Below are positions 26,041 through 35,905 of a DNA stretch of 64,000 bases, one piece after another. The position numbers and the translations under genes were made by a program. How positions within the stretch are numbered: position 1 is the stretch's first letter; every line of letters starts with the position of its first letter. The notes beneath the pieces are model-generated. The model saw only the letters and a program-made list of their open reading frames with translations, was not told the DNA's origin and did no database searches. The stretch covers positions 1 through 64,000 of the forward strand of contig JAAYNJ010000022.1 in NCBI GenBank assembly GCA_012520915.1, given 5' to 3'. This DNA is from Oscillospiraceae bacterium. GTDB taxonomy: Bacteria > Bacillota > Clostridia > Oscillospirales > Ruminococcaceae.

Positions 26041-27465
26041 TTATTCCCAAAGTGTAAGCATTTCTGCATAGAGATCAAGATAATCATTTGCAGATTTCTT
26101 CCAGCTGTTGTCGCACGACATTGCTCTCTTTATAAGCTGATTCCAACTTTCCTTATCATAATAAAGATTTTTTGCGCGGAAACATGCATCCAACATATCG
26201 TGAGCATTATAAGTTTTAAATGTAAAACCGTTCCCTTTACCGTCACCGCTGTCAAAAACGCTGTCTTTAAGTCCTCCTGTTTCCCTGACAATAGGTATTG
26301 TTCCGTATCTAAGAGAAATCATTTGTGCAAGCCCGCAGGGTTCGGATTTGCTGGGCATGAGATACATATCGGAACCGGCATATATCTTCCTTGCAAGTAC
26401 TGAGTTAAAATCGATACGCACACCCAGTTGTCCGGGGTATCTGGCAGCATAATCTGTGAAAAAGCTTTCATAAATATATTCTCCCGTACCGAGAACAACA
26501 ACTTTCATTCCGGCAAGGAGTATGTATTCGAGAACATGCTTTATCAGATCAAAGCCTTTATGGGCAACGAGCCGACTGACGATTCCGATTACAGGCTCGC
26601 CGTTATCGACCATTCCGAATTCCTCTAAGAGGTCGTCTTTACACACTGCCTTGTTTGAAAAATCCGAGTGAGAAAAATTCGCTGCTATTATATCGTCTTT
26701 GCTCGGGTCATATAGTACGGTATCAATGCCGTTTAGTATCCCGCGGAGCTTGTACTTATAAGATGAAAGCAAATCGCTTAGACCGTGAGAAAACCATGGA
26801 TCAAGGATTTCGGAAGAGTAAGAGGGGCTGACAGTATTTACCCTGTCGCTGGTCGCTATTGCTCCCTTGAGGAAGTTGCAGTTGCCGTTATATTCAATGG
26901 TGGAGTAATCGGCCTTTCCGATACCCAAGACCTCTTCAGCAATTTCCATACCGTATTTTCCCTGGTATTGGATATTGTGAATTGTCAGAAGCGTCTTGAT
27001 AGGATAAAACTTCGGAATATGTCTGTAATAGAGGTCGAGATACACATTTACGAGTGCGGATTGCCAATCATTCACATGAATAATCTCAGGCTCGAAATCT
27101 ATGTTGTTGAGCATCTCCAAAACAGCTCTGGAAAAGAAGGAGTATCTTTCCGCATCGTCATAATACCCGTAGAGCCCTTTACGGTTAAAATAATATTCAT
27201 TGTCGAGGAAGTAATACTTTACGCCATCGAATGTGAGCTCGAATACCCCGCAATACTGATTTCTCCACGACACGGGAACGTTGAAATGGCACAGGTACTT
27301 CATTTTGTCTCTATATTCACTTCCAATGTCGCTGTATAGAGGCATTACAACCCTTATCGCCTGCCTTCTGTTTCTCAGAGCTTTCGGCAGTGCAGAGGAA
27401 ACATCGCCTAATCCGCCTGTGACTGCAAACGGTACGGATTCACTTGTTACAAATAATATTTTCAT
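26041..27465 (-). CDS. glgA: Glycogen synthase (ADP-glucose type)
   Basis: A 474-residue GT5 transferase that extends alpha-1,4-glucan from ADP-glucose. Motifs seen are the N-terminal FVTSESVPFAVTGGLGDVSSALPKAL, IIHVNDWQSALV, LTIHNIQYQGKYG, GIVSRLVAHKGFDL and the donor-site MPSKSEPCGLAQMISLRYGTIPIVRETGGLKDSV. In the classic K-T-G-G-L motif the lysine (Lys15 in E. coli) is Val15 here. AAGGAGC precedes the ATG. It is the last gene of the operon, 33 bp after glgD. Confidence 0.95.
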   Translation of the reverse strand: MKILFVTSESVPFAVTGGLGDVSSALPKALRNRRQAIRVVMPLYSDIGSEYRDKMKYLCHFNVPVSWRNQYCGVFELTFDGVKYYFLDNEYYFNRKGLYGYYDDAERYSFFSRAVLEMLNNIDFEPEIIHVNDWQSALVNVYLDLYYRHIPKFYPIKTLLTIHNIQYQGKYGMEIAEEVLGIGKADYSTIEYNGNCNFLKGAIATSDRVNTVSPSYSSEILDPWFSHGLSDLLSSYKYKLRGILNGIDTVLYDPSKDDIIAANFSHSDFSNKAVCKDDLLEEFGMVDNGEPVIGIVSRLVAHKGFDLIKHVLEYILLAGMKVVVLGTGEYIYESFFTDYAARYPGQLGVRIDFNSVLARKIYAGSDMYLMPSKSEPCGLAQMISLRYGTIPIVRETGGLKDSVFDSGDGKGNGFTFKTYNAHDMLDACFRAKNLYYDKESWNQLIKRAMSCDNSWKKSANDYLDLYAEMLTLWE

Positions 27466-27498
27466 TTTAGCTCCTTACGCCGATTTGATATTAATAAA

Positions 27499-28623
27499 CT
27501 AAACCACACTGCCTTTTTGAATATAAAGCGGGTAACTTTCATATCCCATTAGAGATCTGTCTTTGCCAATCTTAACTTCTTTATCGGCAATTACATAGCT
27601 CAGGCTTGCTCCTTCTTCTATCACGGTATCCTGCATAATTATACAGTTTTTCAGAACCGATCCCGAACGAACTTTTGCGCCTCTAAACAAGAGGCAGTTT
27701 TCGATTTCACCTTCAATAATACATCCGTCGGCTACAAGCGAATTCTTAACATTGCATCCGATTCCGTATCTTGCAGGGGCATCGTCATTTACCTTTGTGT
27801 AGATTGGTTTGAGCGGATCGAAAAGGCATTTTCTATTATCGGGTTCCAAAAGGCTCATTGAAGATGTGAAATAGCTTTGAACACTGTTTATGCGCCTGAC
27901 AAACCCGTCATAAACCACTGTATTAATAAATAAATCCTTTATGTGATGTTGAAGAATGTCTCGCTCAAGTACAATCATGCGATGACTGTAAGCGTCCTCG
28001 ACAAGCTCGATTAACAACTCTCTGTTTATAACCATGATGTTCATGCTTACGAGGTAGTTTTCCTTTGGAGGTCTGTTGAAGTCTATGTCAATCACTCTGC
28101 CGTTTTCGTCCCGCAGTACCGATGTGGCATTTAATCCGCCTTCATCTTTGTTCTGCTGTTCATAACAGAGTATTGTTACATCCGCCCCGTTATCAATATG
28201 ATTATTTACCAATTCAGCAGTATTAAAGTTGCTGACATGATCACAATCAGCCAAAACTACATGCTTTGAACCGGATTCTTTGATGTAAGGAAGGACATTA
28301 TAAAGGGCAGCTATTTTTCCGTGATATACCGTTCCGCTCAGGGAACCGATAAAAGGCGGATAAACCATCAGACCTGCAATTTTCCTTGAAAGATCCCACT
28401 CTTTTCCTGAACCCAGGTGGTTCATTAAAGAGTGATAGTTTTCCTTGACGATTACGCCTACCTCCCTCAAACCGCCCCTTACGAAGGATGAGAGGCAAAA
28501 ATCAACTAAACGATACCTTCCCGCAAACGGCAGCGACGCCATTGTTCTCTGAGCTGTCATGTTGCCTACAGATGAACTGTGCATATTTGCGAAAATCAAA
28601 CCCATTGCTTTATTGGTTAGCAT
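27499..28623 (-). CDS. glgD: GlgD, non-catalytic-type subunit of glucose-1-phosphate adenylyltransferase
   Basis: A 374-residue partner of GlgC, found only in Firmicutes and relatives. It keeps the nucleotidyltransferase fold ([16 protein letters not shown]) and the left-handed beta-helix C-terminus ([27 protein letters not shown]), but it lacks the N-terminal GGxGxRL signature: the start reads [14 protein letters not shown]. By family knowledge it forms heteromers with GlgC and changes activity and regulation. It overlaps the end of glgC by seven bases, with GGGAGAAG for translation, indicating tight coupling. Confidence 0.94.
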   Translation of the reverse strand: MLTNKAMGLIFANMHSSSVGNMTAQRTMASLPFAGRYRLVDFCLSSFVRGGLREVGVIVKENYHSLMNHLGSGKEWDLSRKIAGLMVYPPFIGSLSGTVYHGKIAALYNVLPYIKESGSKHVVLADCDHVSNFNTAELVNNHIDNGADVTILCYEQQNKDEGGLNATSVLRDENGRVIDIDFNRPPKENYLVSMNIMVINRELLIELVEDAYSHRMIVLERDILQHHIKDLFINTVVYDGFVRRINSVQSYFTSSMSLLEPDNRKCLFDPLKPIYTKVNDDAPARYGIGCNVKNSLVADGCIIEGEIENCLLFRGAKVRSGSVLKNCIIMQDTVIEEGASLSYVIADKEVKIGKDRSLMGYESYPLYIQKGSVV

Positions 28624-29828
28624 TCTTCTCCCTCCCCTACACTGTCATATACCATCGCTTTGGGACGGACGAACGCCCCTTCACCGATTGTAAGACCGGC
28701 GGCTACTACGGAAACACCCCAGTTTTCAATGTCATCCATATTCTCCGGCCGTTCTCCGACTTTTGCTCCTTTTTTTATCACGACATCTTCTGCGATTATC
28801 GAATAATGGACTTCAGCGCCTTCTTCGACTATCGACCCCGGCATGATAATGCTGTCCCTAACAGTTGCGTTCTTGTGAATTTCAACACCGTCAAAAATAA
28901 CCGAGAAATCAACATTCCCGTCAATTGAGCTTCCGGCAGTTGCAATGGAGTTTTGAATGACGGCGTCATTGCTTACATACTGTGGCGGTCTGCCCGGGTT
29001 TCTGCAGTATATCCGCCAATCATCAGCCCAAATATCGAACGGAACGTTCGGGTTGATAAGGTCCATATTCGCTTCCCAAAGACTGTCAATGGTTCCCACG
29101 TCTTTCCAATATCCTTCGAATCTGTAAGCAACGAGCTTTTTCCCTGTGTTTAACAATGCGGGAATGACATCCTTTCCGAAATCGTTGCTGCTGTTGGGGT
29201 TATTGTTATCATCCTCAAGATATTTATTCAGCACATCCCAACGGAAAAGATATATCCCCATTGAAGCAAGATTGCTCTTTGGGAATTCGGGTTTTTCCTC
29301 AAAATCTATAATTACGTCGTCTTTGTCGGTGTTCATTATTCCGAATCTTGAAGCTTCTTCCTTAGGTACCTCTAAAACCGATATGACAACGCTCGCATCG
29401 GTCTTTTTCAGAAGATCTACCATTTTGCTGTAGTTCATTTTATAAATGTGGTCTCCTGAAAGAATCAGAACATATTCCGGATTATATTTCTCAATAAAAC
29501 CGAAATTCTGATAAATCGCATTTGCGGTACCGCGATACCAGTCGCTTCCTTCAATCTTCTGATATGGAGACAGGACATGCACCCCTCCCTCCAATCTGTC
29601 GAGGTCCCAGGGCCTGCCGTCTCCGATATAGGCATTCAGTTCTAAAGGCTGATACTGAGTCAGGACACCGACTGTGTCGATTCCCGAATTGATGCAGTTG
29701 CTTAGCGGGAAATCAATAATTCTGTATTTTCCGCCGTACGGAACTGCGGGTTTGGCGATGGTTTGTGTCAAAGCATATAGTCTGCTGCCTTGACCGCCGG
29801 CTAAAAGCATTGCAATAGTCTCTTTCAT
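28617..29828 (-). CDS. glgC: Glucose-1-phosphate adenylyltransferase, catalytic subunit
   Basis: It makes ADP-glucose from ATP and glucose-1-phosphate, the committed step of glycogen synthesis. The 403 residues carry the ATP site [46 protein letters not shown] and the glucose-site [11 protein letters not shown] beta-helix C-terminal domain follows. AAAAGGAG precedes the ATG. It lies between glgB and glgD. Confidence 0.96.
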   Translation of the reverse strand: MKETIAMLLAGGQGSRLYALTQTIAKPAVPYGGKYRIIDFPLSNCINSGIDTVGVLTQYQPLELNAYIGDGRPWDLDRLEGGVHVLSPYQKIEGSDWYRGTANAIYQNFGFIEKYNPEYVLILSGDHIYKMNYSKMVDLLKKTDASVVISVLEVPKEEASRFGIMNTDKDDVIIDFEEKPEFPKSNLASMGIYLFRWDVLNKYLEDDNNNPNSSNDFGKDVIPALLNTGKKLVAYRFEGYWKDVGTIDSLWEANMDLINPNVPFDIWADDWRIYCRNPGRPPQYVSNDAVIQNSIATAGSSIDGNVDFSVIFDGVEIHKNATVRDSIIMPGSIVEEGAEVHYSIIAEDVVIKKGAKVGERPENMDDIENWGVSVVAAGLTIGEGAFVRPKAMVYDSVGEGEEC

Positions 29829-29872
29829 TCAATACTCCTTTTACTGGGCGATTATTACCGCGGGAAACAAAT

Positions 29873-31822
29873 CTATTTAGCTTGATCAGATTTATTGGGT
29901 TTATTGGGTTTTTTCTTATTAGGCTGTTTTTTTGGTTTCGGAACTCTTAAATACATACCCGAAAGCGGGGGAATAACCAATGAAATAGAGTTTTCAAACC
30001 CGTGATTTTCTATTTCTTCAGTTGCATAAGATTTTGGCCAATCTCTCGTATTCTCCGTCTCAAAATCACAGGAATTGAAAATGACTTCGTAATCGCCGCT
30101 TACAGGTACACCCATCAAATAGCCGGAACGCTCGACAGGTGAAAAGTTGATAATTACCAATATAGAATCCCCTTTTGAATTATACCTCAAAAAAGAAATA
30201 ATGTTTTGTGTTCTGTCATCCACGTTTACCCATCTGAAGCCCTCCCAACTATCATCGATTTCATAGAATTCGGAATGGTTGAGGTAAAAATTGTTTAGTG
30301 ATTTTACAAATTTCTGGAACTGTCTGTGTGTATCGTAATCAAGCAGGAACCAGTCAAGACCTTTGTCAAAATCCCACTCGATAAATTGAGCAAATTCCTG
30401 CCCCATAAATAAAAGTTTTTTTCCGGGGTGTGACATCATGTAGCAGAGCATTGCCTGCAAACTGCTGAATTTTTGCAGATATTCACCGGGCATTTTATTG
30501 ATGAGAGAACCTTTTCCGTGAACAACCTCATCATGTGATAAAGGAAGAACATAATTTTCGGAAAATGCATAATACATGGAAAAGGTTATTTTGTCGTGAT
30601 TATCTTTTCTGAAGAACGGATCCATAGACATATAGTCAACAAAATCGTTCATCCAGCCCATATTCCACTTGTAATTAAATCCCAAACCGCCTATTGAAAC
30701 GGGTTTTGTGACCAACGGCCAAGCTGTCGACTCTTCCGCAATCATCATTGTGTTCGGGAAAAGTCTGAAAATTTCAGTATTTAACTGTCTGATAAAATGT
30801 ATTGCCTCGAGGTTTTCGTTACCGCCGTAATAATTTTTAACAGCTTCTCCGTCCCTTCTGTTATAATCAAGGTATAACATCGACGCTACGGCATCCACCC
30901 TAAGACCGTCCAAGTGATACTTTTCAAGCCAATAGACGGCGCTGCTGATGAGGAAGCTTCTGACCTCGGGTTTTCCGAAGTCAAAGATGAGAGTGCCCCA
31001 TTCCTTGTGTTCCCCTCTGAACGGATTCGGATCTTCATAACAGAAACCGCCGTCAAATTTTGCGAGTGCAAAATCGTCTTTCGGAAAATGTGACGGCACC
31101 CAGTCTAAAATTACCCCGATGTTTTTTTGATGCATTATATCAACGAACTTCATAAAATCATGTGGGGTGCCGAATCTGGAGGTAGGTGCGTAGTATCCTG
31201 TTGTCTGATAGCCCCATGAGCCGTCATACGGATGCTCTGTTATAGGGAGAAGTTGAACATGTGTATATCCCATATCGTGAGCGTATTCGGATAATTTTTC
31301 CGCCAAATCGATATAACTCATTGTGTTCCCATCTTCATGGCGCATCCAGGACCCGGCATGAACTTCGTAAATGTTAACCGGTTTATCGTAAACCAATCTG
31401 TTTTTGTTTCTCTTTATGTATTCGTCGTCTTCCCATTCGTATTCGAACAGATCATAAAATTTAGATGCGTTTGAAGGTCTTGTTTCAAAATGATAGGCAT
31501 AGGGATCCGTTTTTAATAGCACTTCCCCCTCGCTTGATGTAATCGCATATTTGTAACTGTCAAAAACCTCTATTCCGGGAATAAAGACCTCATATATCCC
31601 TTTTTCAGAAATTTTATCCATTGTTACCCCGGGTAACTCCCAGTCGCAAAATGAACCGACAACCGAAACGCCGATGGCATTTGGAGCCCACAATCTAAAA
31701 ACGGCACCACTTTCATTGTCAACGACAGCTTTATGACTTCCGAAATACTCAAATGAGCGAAAGTTTGTACCCCTATGAAAAAGGTCTTGGTGATTTAACA
31801 TGTCTTTATTATGCTTTCCCAC
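29873..31822 (-). CDS. glgB: 1,4-alpha-glucan branching enzyme
   Basis: A GH13 enzyme that introduces alpha-1,6 branches. An N-terminal CBM48-like domain (FRLWAPNAIGVSVVG) leads to the catalytic barrel: the DGLRVDAVASMLYLDY region with the nucleophile Asp, MMIAEEST with the acid Glu, and PLSHDEVVHGKGS with the third acidic residue. A lysine/proline-rich basic tail (KPKKQPNKKKPNKPNK) ends the protein and is unusual. The start is a GTG at 31822, because AGGAGG lies seven bases ahead; the longer ATG at 31861 would overlap that site. This gives 649 residues. It is the first gene of the glg operon, 44 bp before glgC. Confidence 0.95.
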   Translation of the reverse strand: MGKHNKDMLNHQDLFHRGTNFRSFEYFGSHKAVVDNESGAVFRLWAPNAIGVSVVGSFCDWELPGVTMDKISEKGIYEVFIPGIEVFDSYKYAITSSEGEVLLKTDPYAYHFETRPSNASKFYDLFEYEWEDDEYIKRNKNRLVYDKPVNIYEVHAGSWMRHEDGNTMSYIDLAEKLSEYAHDMGYTHVQLLPITEHPYDGSWGYQTTGYYAPTSRFGTPHDFMKFVDIMHQKNIGVILDWVPSHFPKDDFALAKFDGGFCYEDPNPFRGEHKEWGTLIFDFGKPEVRSFLISSAVYWLEKYHLDGLRVDAVASMLYLDYNRRDGEAVKNYYGGNENLEAIHFIRQLNTEIFRLFPNTMMIAEESTAWPLVTKPVSIGGLGFNYKWNMGWMNDFVDYMSMDPFFRKDNHDKITFSMYYAFSENYVLPLSHDEVVHGKGSLINKMPGEYLQKFSSLQAMLCYMMSHPGKKLLFMGQEFAQFIEWDFDKGLDWFLLDYDTHRQFQKFVKSLNNFYLNHSEFYEIDDSWEGFRWVNVDDRTQNIISFLRYNSKGDSILVIINFSPVERSGYLMGVPVSGDYEVIFNSCDFETENTRDWPKSYATEEIENHGFENSISLVIPPLSGMYLRVPKPKKQPNKKKPNKPNKSDQAK

Positions 31823-31866
31823 TGTAATACCTCCTGCTCTAAGGTGCTTATATTTTATCAAACTTT

Positions 31867-31895
31867 AATATAAATATTCAATATGACAGAGACAA
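31867..31895 (-). promoter_or_regulatory. Candidate promoter of the glgBCDA operon
   Basis: On the minus strand TTGTCT (31895-31890), a 17-bp spacer and TATATT (31872-31867) form a plausible vegetative promoter. Transcription would start about 38 bases before the glgB GTG. Confidence 0.55.
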
Positions 31896-32104
31896 GATTG
31901 TGGGTTTAGACATAAATTACAAAAAATATAGTCTATATTCTCAATTAAAGCCGCTTGTAAATTGAATTTTTCTCGAAAGATTATTGCGTTTGTGCCTATT
32001 ATTTAGAAATTGCAGACTTGATTTTATCTTGGATTACAGGAAAGTTTGTTGTTTTTGAAACGAAATGCAAAAGAAAATACTCTATATATGGTGAGTGGTT
32101 CAAT

Positions 32105-32647
32105 ATGCCGAATGCCGATGAAAATTTAGTAATATCAGCCCGGGACGGAGACGCGGAGGCTTTTGGCTGCCTCTACGAGAAGTTTAAAGACGGACTTTAT
32201 AAATATGCATACTACATGCTTGGCAACCCCGAGGATGCGCAGGATGTCGTAATGGATACGGTTATTGATGCATTTGCGGGAATAAAAAAACTTAGAGAAC
32301 CCAATCTTTTTAAGAATTGGATTTTTAAAATCTTATACAACAAGATAAAAATGAAGAGGAAGGGGTACATTGTTGAAAAAAGTTTCCAATTAGAGGAAAA
32401 TCTGACAAAATCTAATGAGAATTTGGAAATCGAAACTATTGAAAGAGAAGATCTTTTGAGAGCTCTTTCCAAACTCGAAGAAGAGGACAGGTCAATTGTG
32501 CTTTTGTCGGTAAATGAAGGTTACTCTTCAAAAGATATCGGCGAAATGATCGGGATGAATTCGAATACGGTCAGAACGAGGTTGAAGAGGGCATTGGACA
32601 GGATGCGCTTGTTTTTAGAAATTGAAGAAGGAGGTTATTATGCATAG
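32105..32647 (+). CDS. ECF-type RNA polymerase sigma factor
   Basis: A 180-residue sigma-70 family protein with only regions 2 and 4. Region 2 shows DAEAFGCLYEKFKDGLYKYAYYMLGNPEDAQDVVMDTVIDAF. Region 4 shows LSKLEEEDRSIVLLSVNEGYSSKDIGEMIGMNSNTVRTRLKRALDRM. The start at 32105 gives the normal ECF N-terminus, with GGTGAG upstream; the open frame to 32018 adds residues unlike the family. The stop overlaps the next gene by eight bases, so a sigma/anti-sigma pair is likely. The signal it answers cannot be told from sequence. Confidence 0.9.
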   Translation: MPNADENLVISARDGDAEAFGCLYEKFKDGLYKYAYYMLGNPEDAQDVVMDTVIDAFAGIKKLREPNLFKNWIFKILYNKIKMKRKGYIVEKSFQLEENLTKSNENLEIETIEREDLLRALSKLEEEDRSIVLLSVNEGYSSKDIGEMIGMNSNTVRTRLKRALDRMRLFLEIEEGGYYA

Positions 32648-33059
32648 ACATAGAATGACGGACGATGAATTTGTCCACCTCCTTAAAAAGTCCATGGATG
32701 ATTGTTGTGCTCCAAAAAGCCTTGATTTTGATGTTATTAAAAGAGAAATATATAATAAACGGGACAGACGGATGGTTTTTTTCAGAAGATTAGTTGTAGC
32801 GGCCTCCGTGCTGATTTTGTCAATTGCAATAGGGGTAACGGTCTTAAGACCCGGGAATCGGTTTATTGACAAGGTTTCACGTCAAAAAAGTGCCGACAGA
32901 GGATATTCTTATTCAGAGTTTGGGGTTTCGGCCAATGATGAGCTTGCGCCGGAATGTGATTATTTCGACGAATACAAAAGTGACAGCGACCGTGGGGAAA
33001 CGGCAAGTGATGCTTTGAAGAAACTTATGGATTATAGAATTGCTAATAAAACTCGATGA
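32640..33059 (+). CDS. Putative membrane anti-sigma factor
   Basis: A 139-residue protein with a charged ~40-residue cytoplasmic N-terminus, one predicted span near residues 46-66 (VVAASVLILSIAIGVTVL) and a hydrophilic outer part ending in a highly charged tail. The size and one-span topology suit an anti-sigma factor, and its AAGGAGG lies within the end of the sigma gene. The zinc-binding HxxxCxxC motif of ZAS anti-sigma factors is absent. The role rests on gene order and topology, not on recognised homology. Confidence 0.6.
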   Translation: MHRHRMTDDEFVHLLKKSMDDCCAPKSLDFDVIKREIYNKRDRRMVFFRRLVVAASVLILSIAIGVTVLRPGNRFIDKVSRQKSADRGYSYSEFGVSANDELAPECDYFDEYKSDSDRGETASDALKKLMDYRIANKTR

Positions 33060-33199
33060 CGGAATTATATTTATCTATAATTTTTAAATAGTGTTAAGTT
33101 GATACAATGATGTTTATAGAAGTTATTTGAACCGAATCTTTAAGAGTTGGAGTAAGATTTGAGCCGTCCTAAACTCTGTATTGTATCGGTATTTATGGT

Positions 33200-33679
33200 A
33201 TGGAAATGTTCAGAAGTAAATTTAAAAGAATAGTTATAGGAATATTGGCAATAACGGCTTCAGCGTTTATAGCGCTTTGGGTCAAAGACCTTGTTGATAG
33301 GTCGACGCCGGAGCATGCGGTGCCGAAAATTTCCGTTACTGCAGACGAACAGCGACTTGATGCAAAACTGTACGGATATTACTGGACCTTTTATATGGGA
33401 GAAGCGGTTGAGGTGGTTGCCCCCATAGTTTCTGACATATATGAAAAAGATATGCCCCCTATTTCGCACCTCAAGGGAGGCGAAGAATTGAAGATTGATT
33501 TTTCGCAAACTCCGGAATATAAACATGTAAACAGGGGGGAGTCATATACATATATATTTAGTCCGGCTGAAAATGAGAGTCATGTTCCTTATGAATCCGG
33601 CTCATATATCTATGAAGTTCTTGCGGGTTTTGAACGGGGAACGGTAACGTATTATTTTATAATTAATGTCGAGGGGTGA
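33200..33679 (+). CDS. Exported or membrane-anchored protein of unknown function
   Basis: I do not recognise the family. The 159 residues begin with a basic stretch and one hydrophobic segment (IVIGILAITASAFIALWV), an uncleaved anchor or signal peptide. The outer domain looks beta-rich, with repeated Tyr residues (YGYYWTFYMGE, YTYIFSPAENES, YIYEVLAGFERGTVTYYFIINV). It lies 140 bp behind the sigma/anti-sigma pair on the same strand and ends at a terminator. It may be a target or sensor of that system. An in-frame ATG two codons in is equally possible. Confidence 0.65.
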   Translation: MEMFRSKFKRIVIGILAITASAFIALWVKDLVDRSTPEHAVPKISVTADEQRLDAKLYGYYWTFYMGEAVEVVAPIVSDIYEKDMPPISHLKGGEELKIDFSQTPEYKHVNRGESYTYIFSPAENESHVPYESGSYIYEVLAGFERGTVTYYFIINVEG

Positions 33680-33680
33680 A

Positions 33681-33714
33681 AAAGAGACTAAAGCGAGTTC
33701 GCTTTAGTCTCTTT
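33681..33714. terminator. Bidirectional terminator, 15-bp stem
   Basis: AAAGAGACTAAAGCG (33681-33695) pairs with CGCTTTAGTCTCTTT (33700-33714) around AGTT. It separates convergent genes. Confidence 0.85.
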
Positions 33715-33737
33715 ATAATTTGAAATATAGTGGAAAA

Positions 33738-34229
33738 CTAATAACTTAGAAATTTGCTTAAAGCTCCGAAAACACCTGCAGATGCGAGAGACATAATTAT
33801 TCCGGCAAGAACAACGCCGGCCGAAATTGCCCAAAAAGCCTTTCCCACTTTCATTCCCAGGAGGGCGGCTATAAGCGAACCGGTCCATGCACCTGTTCCC
33901 GGAAGCGGTATTCCTACAAATAGGAGAAGCCCGATGTATTCGTAAGTACCCAAATTCTTGGCTTTTCTTTCAGCCCGGTCGATGATTTTTTGGAAAAACG
34001 TTCCGATTTTTTTTATTCCGGACAATTTAAACAAAATCTTTTTAGAAAAAAAGATTAAAGGAATCACCGGAATAATGTTGCCGATAATTGCGATAATAAA
34101 AGTAGGCCAGAAATCAAGCCCCATACCCAACCCGACAGGGATAGCGCCCCGGAGTTCTATTACCGGCAACATTGAAATAAAAAGTATCCAAATGTATTCT
34201 TCGAGTATTTTTAGCATATTAATTCCCAT
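33738..34229 (-). CDS. Small multi-drug export family membrane protein
   Basis: A 163-residue polytopic protein of the COG2426 / Sm_multidrug_ex family. The diagnostic N-terminal segment is MLPVIELRGAIPVGLGMGL, followed by FVGIPLPGTGAWTGSLIAALLGM. About four to five spans are predicted. The family name comes from a weak multidrug-resistance phenotype; the true substrate is not established. Met at 34217 is an alternative start with GGGA just ahead. It is convergent with the unknown exported protein and follows comM on the same strand. Confidence 0.85.
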   Translation of the reverse strand: MGINMLKILEEYIWILFISMLPVIELRGAIPVGLGMGLDFWPTFIIAIIGNIIPVIPLIFFSKKILFKLSGIKKIGTFFQKIIDRAERKAKNLGTYEYIGLLLFVGIPLPGTGAWTGSLIAALLGMKVGKAFWAISAGVVLAGIIMSLASAGVFGALSKFLSY

Positions 34230-34257
34230 TAATGTAAATAATTGTAATCATCATATA

Positions 34258-35784
34258 CTATCTGACGAAGTATTTTCTGTCCAATGTTCTGAAAGAGATG
34301 GCCTCGGCAATATGGCTTTTTTCTACCGATTCGCTTCCTTCGAGGTCTGCGATTGTTCGCGAGATTCTAAGAACTTTCGTATATGCTCTTGCAGACAAAG
34401 AGAGTCTTTCAAATGCCCGCTTGAGCATGTTTTCAGCTTCTGCCGACATTCTGCAGGCTGATTTGATAACTGAAGGTGAAGCATCTTTGTTGCAAAAATA
34501 TCCTTTACCGCGATATCTGGACTTTTGAATATTGCGAGCCTTAACCACCCTCTCTCTTATTGCGGATGAGGACTCGCTTTTTAACTCGGATGACAGTGAC
34601 TTGTAATCCACCGCAGGAACTTCAACGTGCATGTCTATTCTATCAAGCAAAGGACCCGATATTCTGGAAAGGTATTTTTCCACAGCCAGATTGGAACAGC
34701 TGCATACTTTTGTTTTACTTCCGAAATTTCCGCATGGACAGGGATTCATTGCGGCTACCAACATCAGGGAACACGGATAGGTAAGCGAAGCCGCTGCCCT
34801 GGAAATTGTTATTTTGCCGTCTTCCAAAGGTTGCCTTAGAACTTCCATGGAAGTTCTTGAGAACTCGGGAAGTTCGTCTAAAAATAAAACGCCGTTGTGA
34901 GAAAGAGAAATTTCTCCAGGTTTAGGAATACTGCCGCCACCTGTAAGTCCGGCAGGAGATACGGTGTGGTGGGGTGACCTGAACGGCCTTGCAGTAATCA
35001 ATGGGTTTTTTCTGTCAACAAGACCCGCGATAGAATAAATTTTAGTTGTTTCCAATGACTCTTCATACAAAAGCGGGGGCATTATTGAAGGTATCCGTTT
35101 AGCTATCATGCTCTTACCTGAACCCGGAGGTCCTATCATAAGGATATTGTGTCCGCCTGCTACAGCAATTTCCACTGCTCTTCTTGGAACCGTTTGACCT
35201 CTGACGTCTGAAAAATCCAATACATTATCGATATAAAAGCTCGGAAATTCGGGTGGAGTCATAGGGACTATCGGCTCTTCTCCCTTAAGATGAGAAATAA
35301 TTGAAGAAACGGAAGATGCTCCGAATACGTTAATACCCTTGGCTACGGATGCCTCTGAAGAATTGTCGATGGGTAAGAATAAATTTGAATTTTTATTCTG
35401 CTCAATGGATATTGCCATAGGCAATACTCCGTTGATTGGTCTAAGCTTTCCCTCGAGCGAAAGTTCGCCTATGAAATAACTGTTTCTAAAATCATACGAA
35501 ATCTGCTTTGTTGCCAGAAGTATTGCAATCAATATGGGTAAGTCATATACGGAACCCGACTTTCTCACATCTGCGGGTGCGAGGTTAACAGTAATCCTGC
35601 TTACCGGAAATTTGTAGCCGCTGTTTTTAATTGCCGCCCGAACTCTGTTTTTTGATTCGCTCACGGCGGTATCGGGCAAACCGACAATATCGAATGCGGG
35701 AAGACCCGAGGATGTATCCGCTTCGACCTCAACTTTATATGCATCAAGACCTATTATGCCGAGACTGTTTACCTTTGCATACAT
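34258..35784 (-). CDS. comM: ComM/YifB-family Mg-chelatase-like AAA+ ATPase
   Basis: A 508-residue protein with the family opening MYAKVNSLGIIGLDAYKVEVE and a ribosomal-S5/Lon-like N-domain (LPAFDIVGLPDTAVSESKNRVRAAIKNSG). The AAA+ core has Walker A GPPGSGKSM and Walker B VLFLDELPEFSR. A Mg_chelatase C-terminal part contains NPCPCGNFG and C-terminal cysteines. ComM homologues are DNA helicases that promote branch migration during natural transformation. ATG 35784 is chosen over an in-frame TTG at 35799 because it matches the conserved family start. Confidence 0.93.
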   Translation of the reverse strand: MYAKVNSLGIIGLDAYKVEVEADTSSGLPAFDIVGLPDTAVSESKNRVRAAIKNSGYKFPVSRITVNLAPADVRKSGSVYDLPILIAILLATKQISYDFRNSYFIGELSLEGKLRPINGVLPMAISIEQNKNSNLFLPIDNSSEASVAKGINVFGASSVSSIISHLKGEEPIVPMTPPEFPSFYIDNVLDFSDVRGQTVPRRAVEIAVAGGHNILMIGPPGSGKSMIAKRIPSIMPPLLYEESLETTKIYSIAGLVDRKNPLITARPFRSPHHTVSPAGLTGGGSIPKPGEISLSHNGVLFLDELPEFSRTSMEVLRQPLEDGKITISRAAASLTYPCSLMLVAAMNPCPCGNFGSKTKVCSCSNLAVEKYLSRISGPLLDRIDMHVEVPAVDYKSLSSELKSESSSAIRERVVKARNIQKSRYRGKGYFCNKDASPSVIKSACRMSAEAENMLKRAFERLSLSARAYTKVLRISRTIADLEGSESVEKSHIAEAISFRTLDRKYFVR

Positions 35785-35905
35785 TGAAGCACCAATCAAA
35801 AAAACAAGACAAACAATATTCTACTGAAATTTTGTAAAACAGGCAAATAAAATGGTATAATTCAACATACGGAAGAATATTATTAAATTATTTGGGAGTG
35901 TATCT

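Noticed and set aside
26785-27339. Plus-strand ORF of 184 codons inside glgA
   Set aside because: It lies wholly antisense to the conserved glycogen synthase, and no ribosome binding site or family motif supports it.
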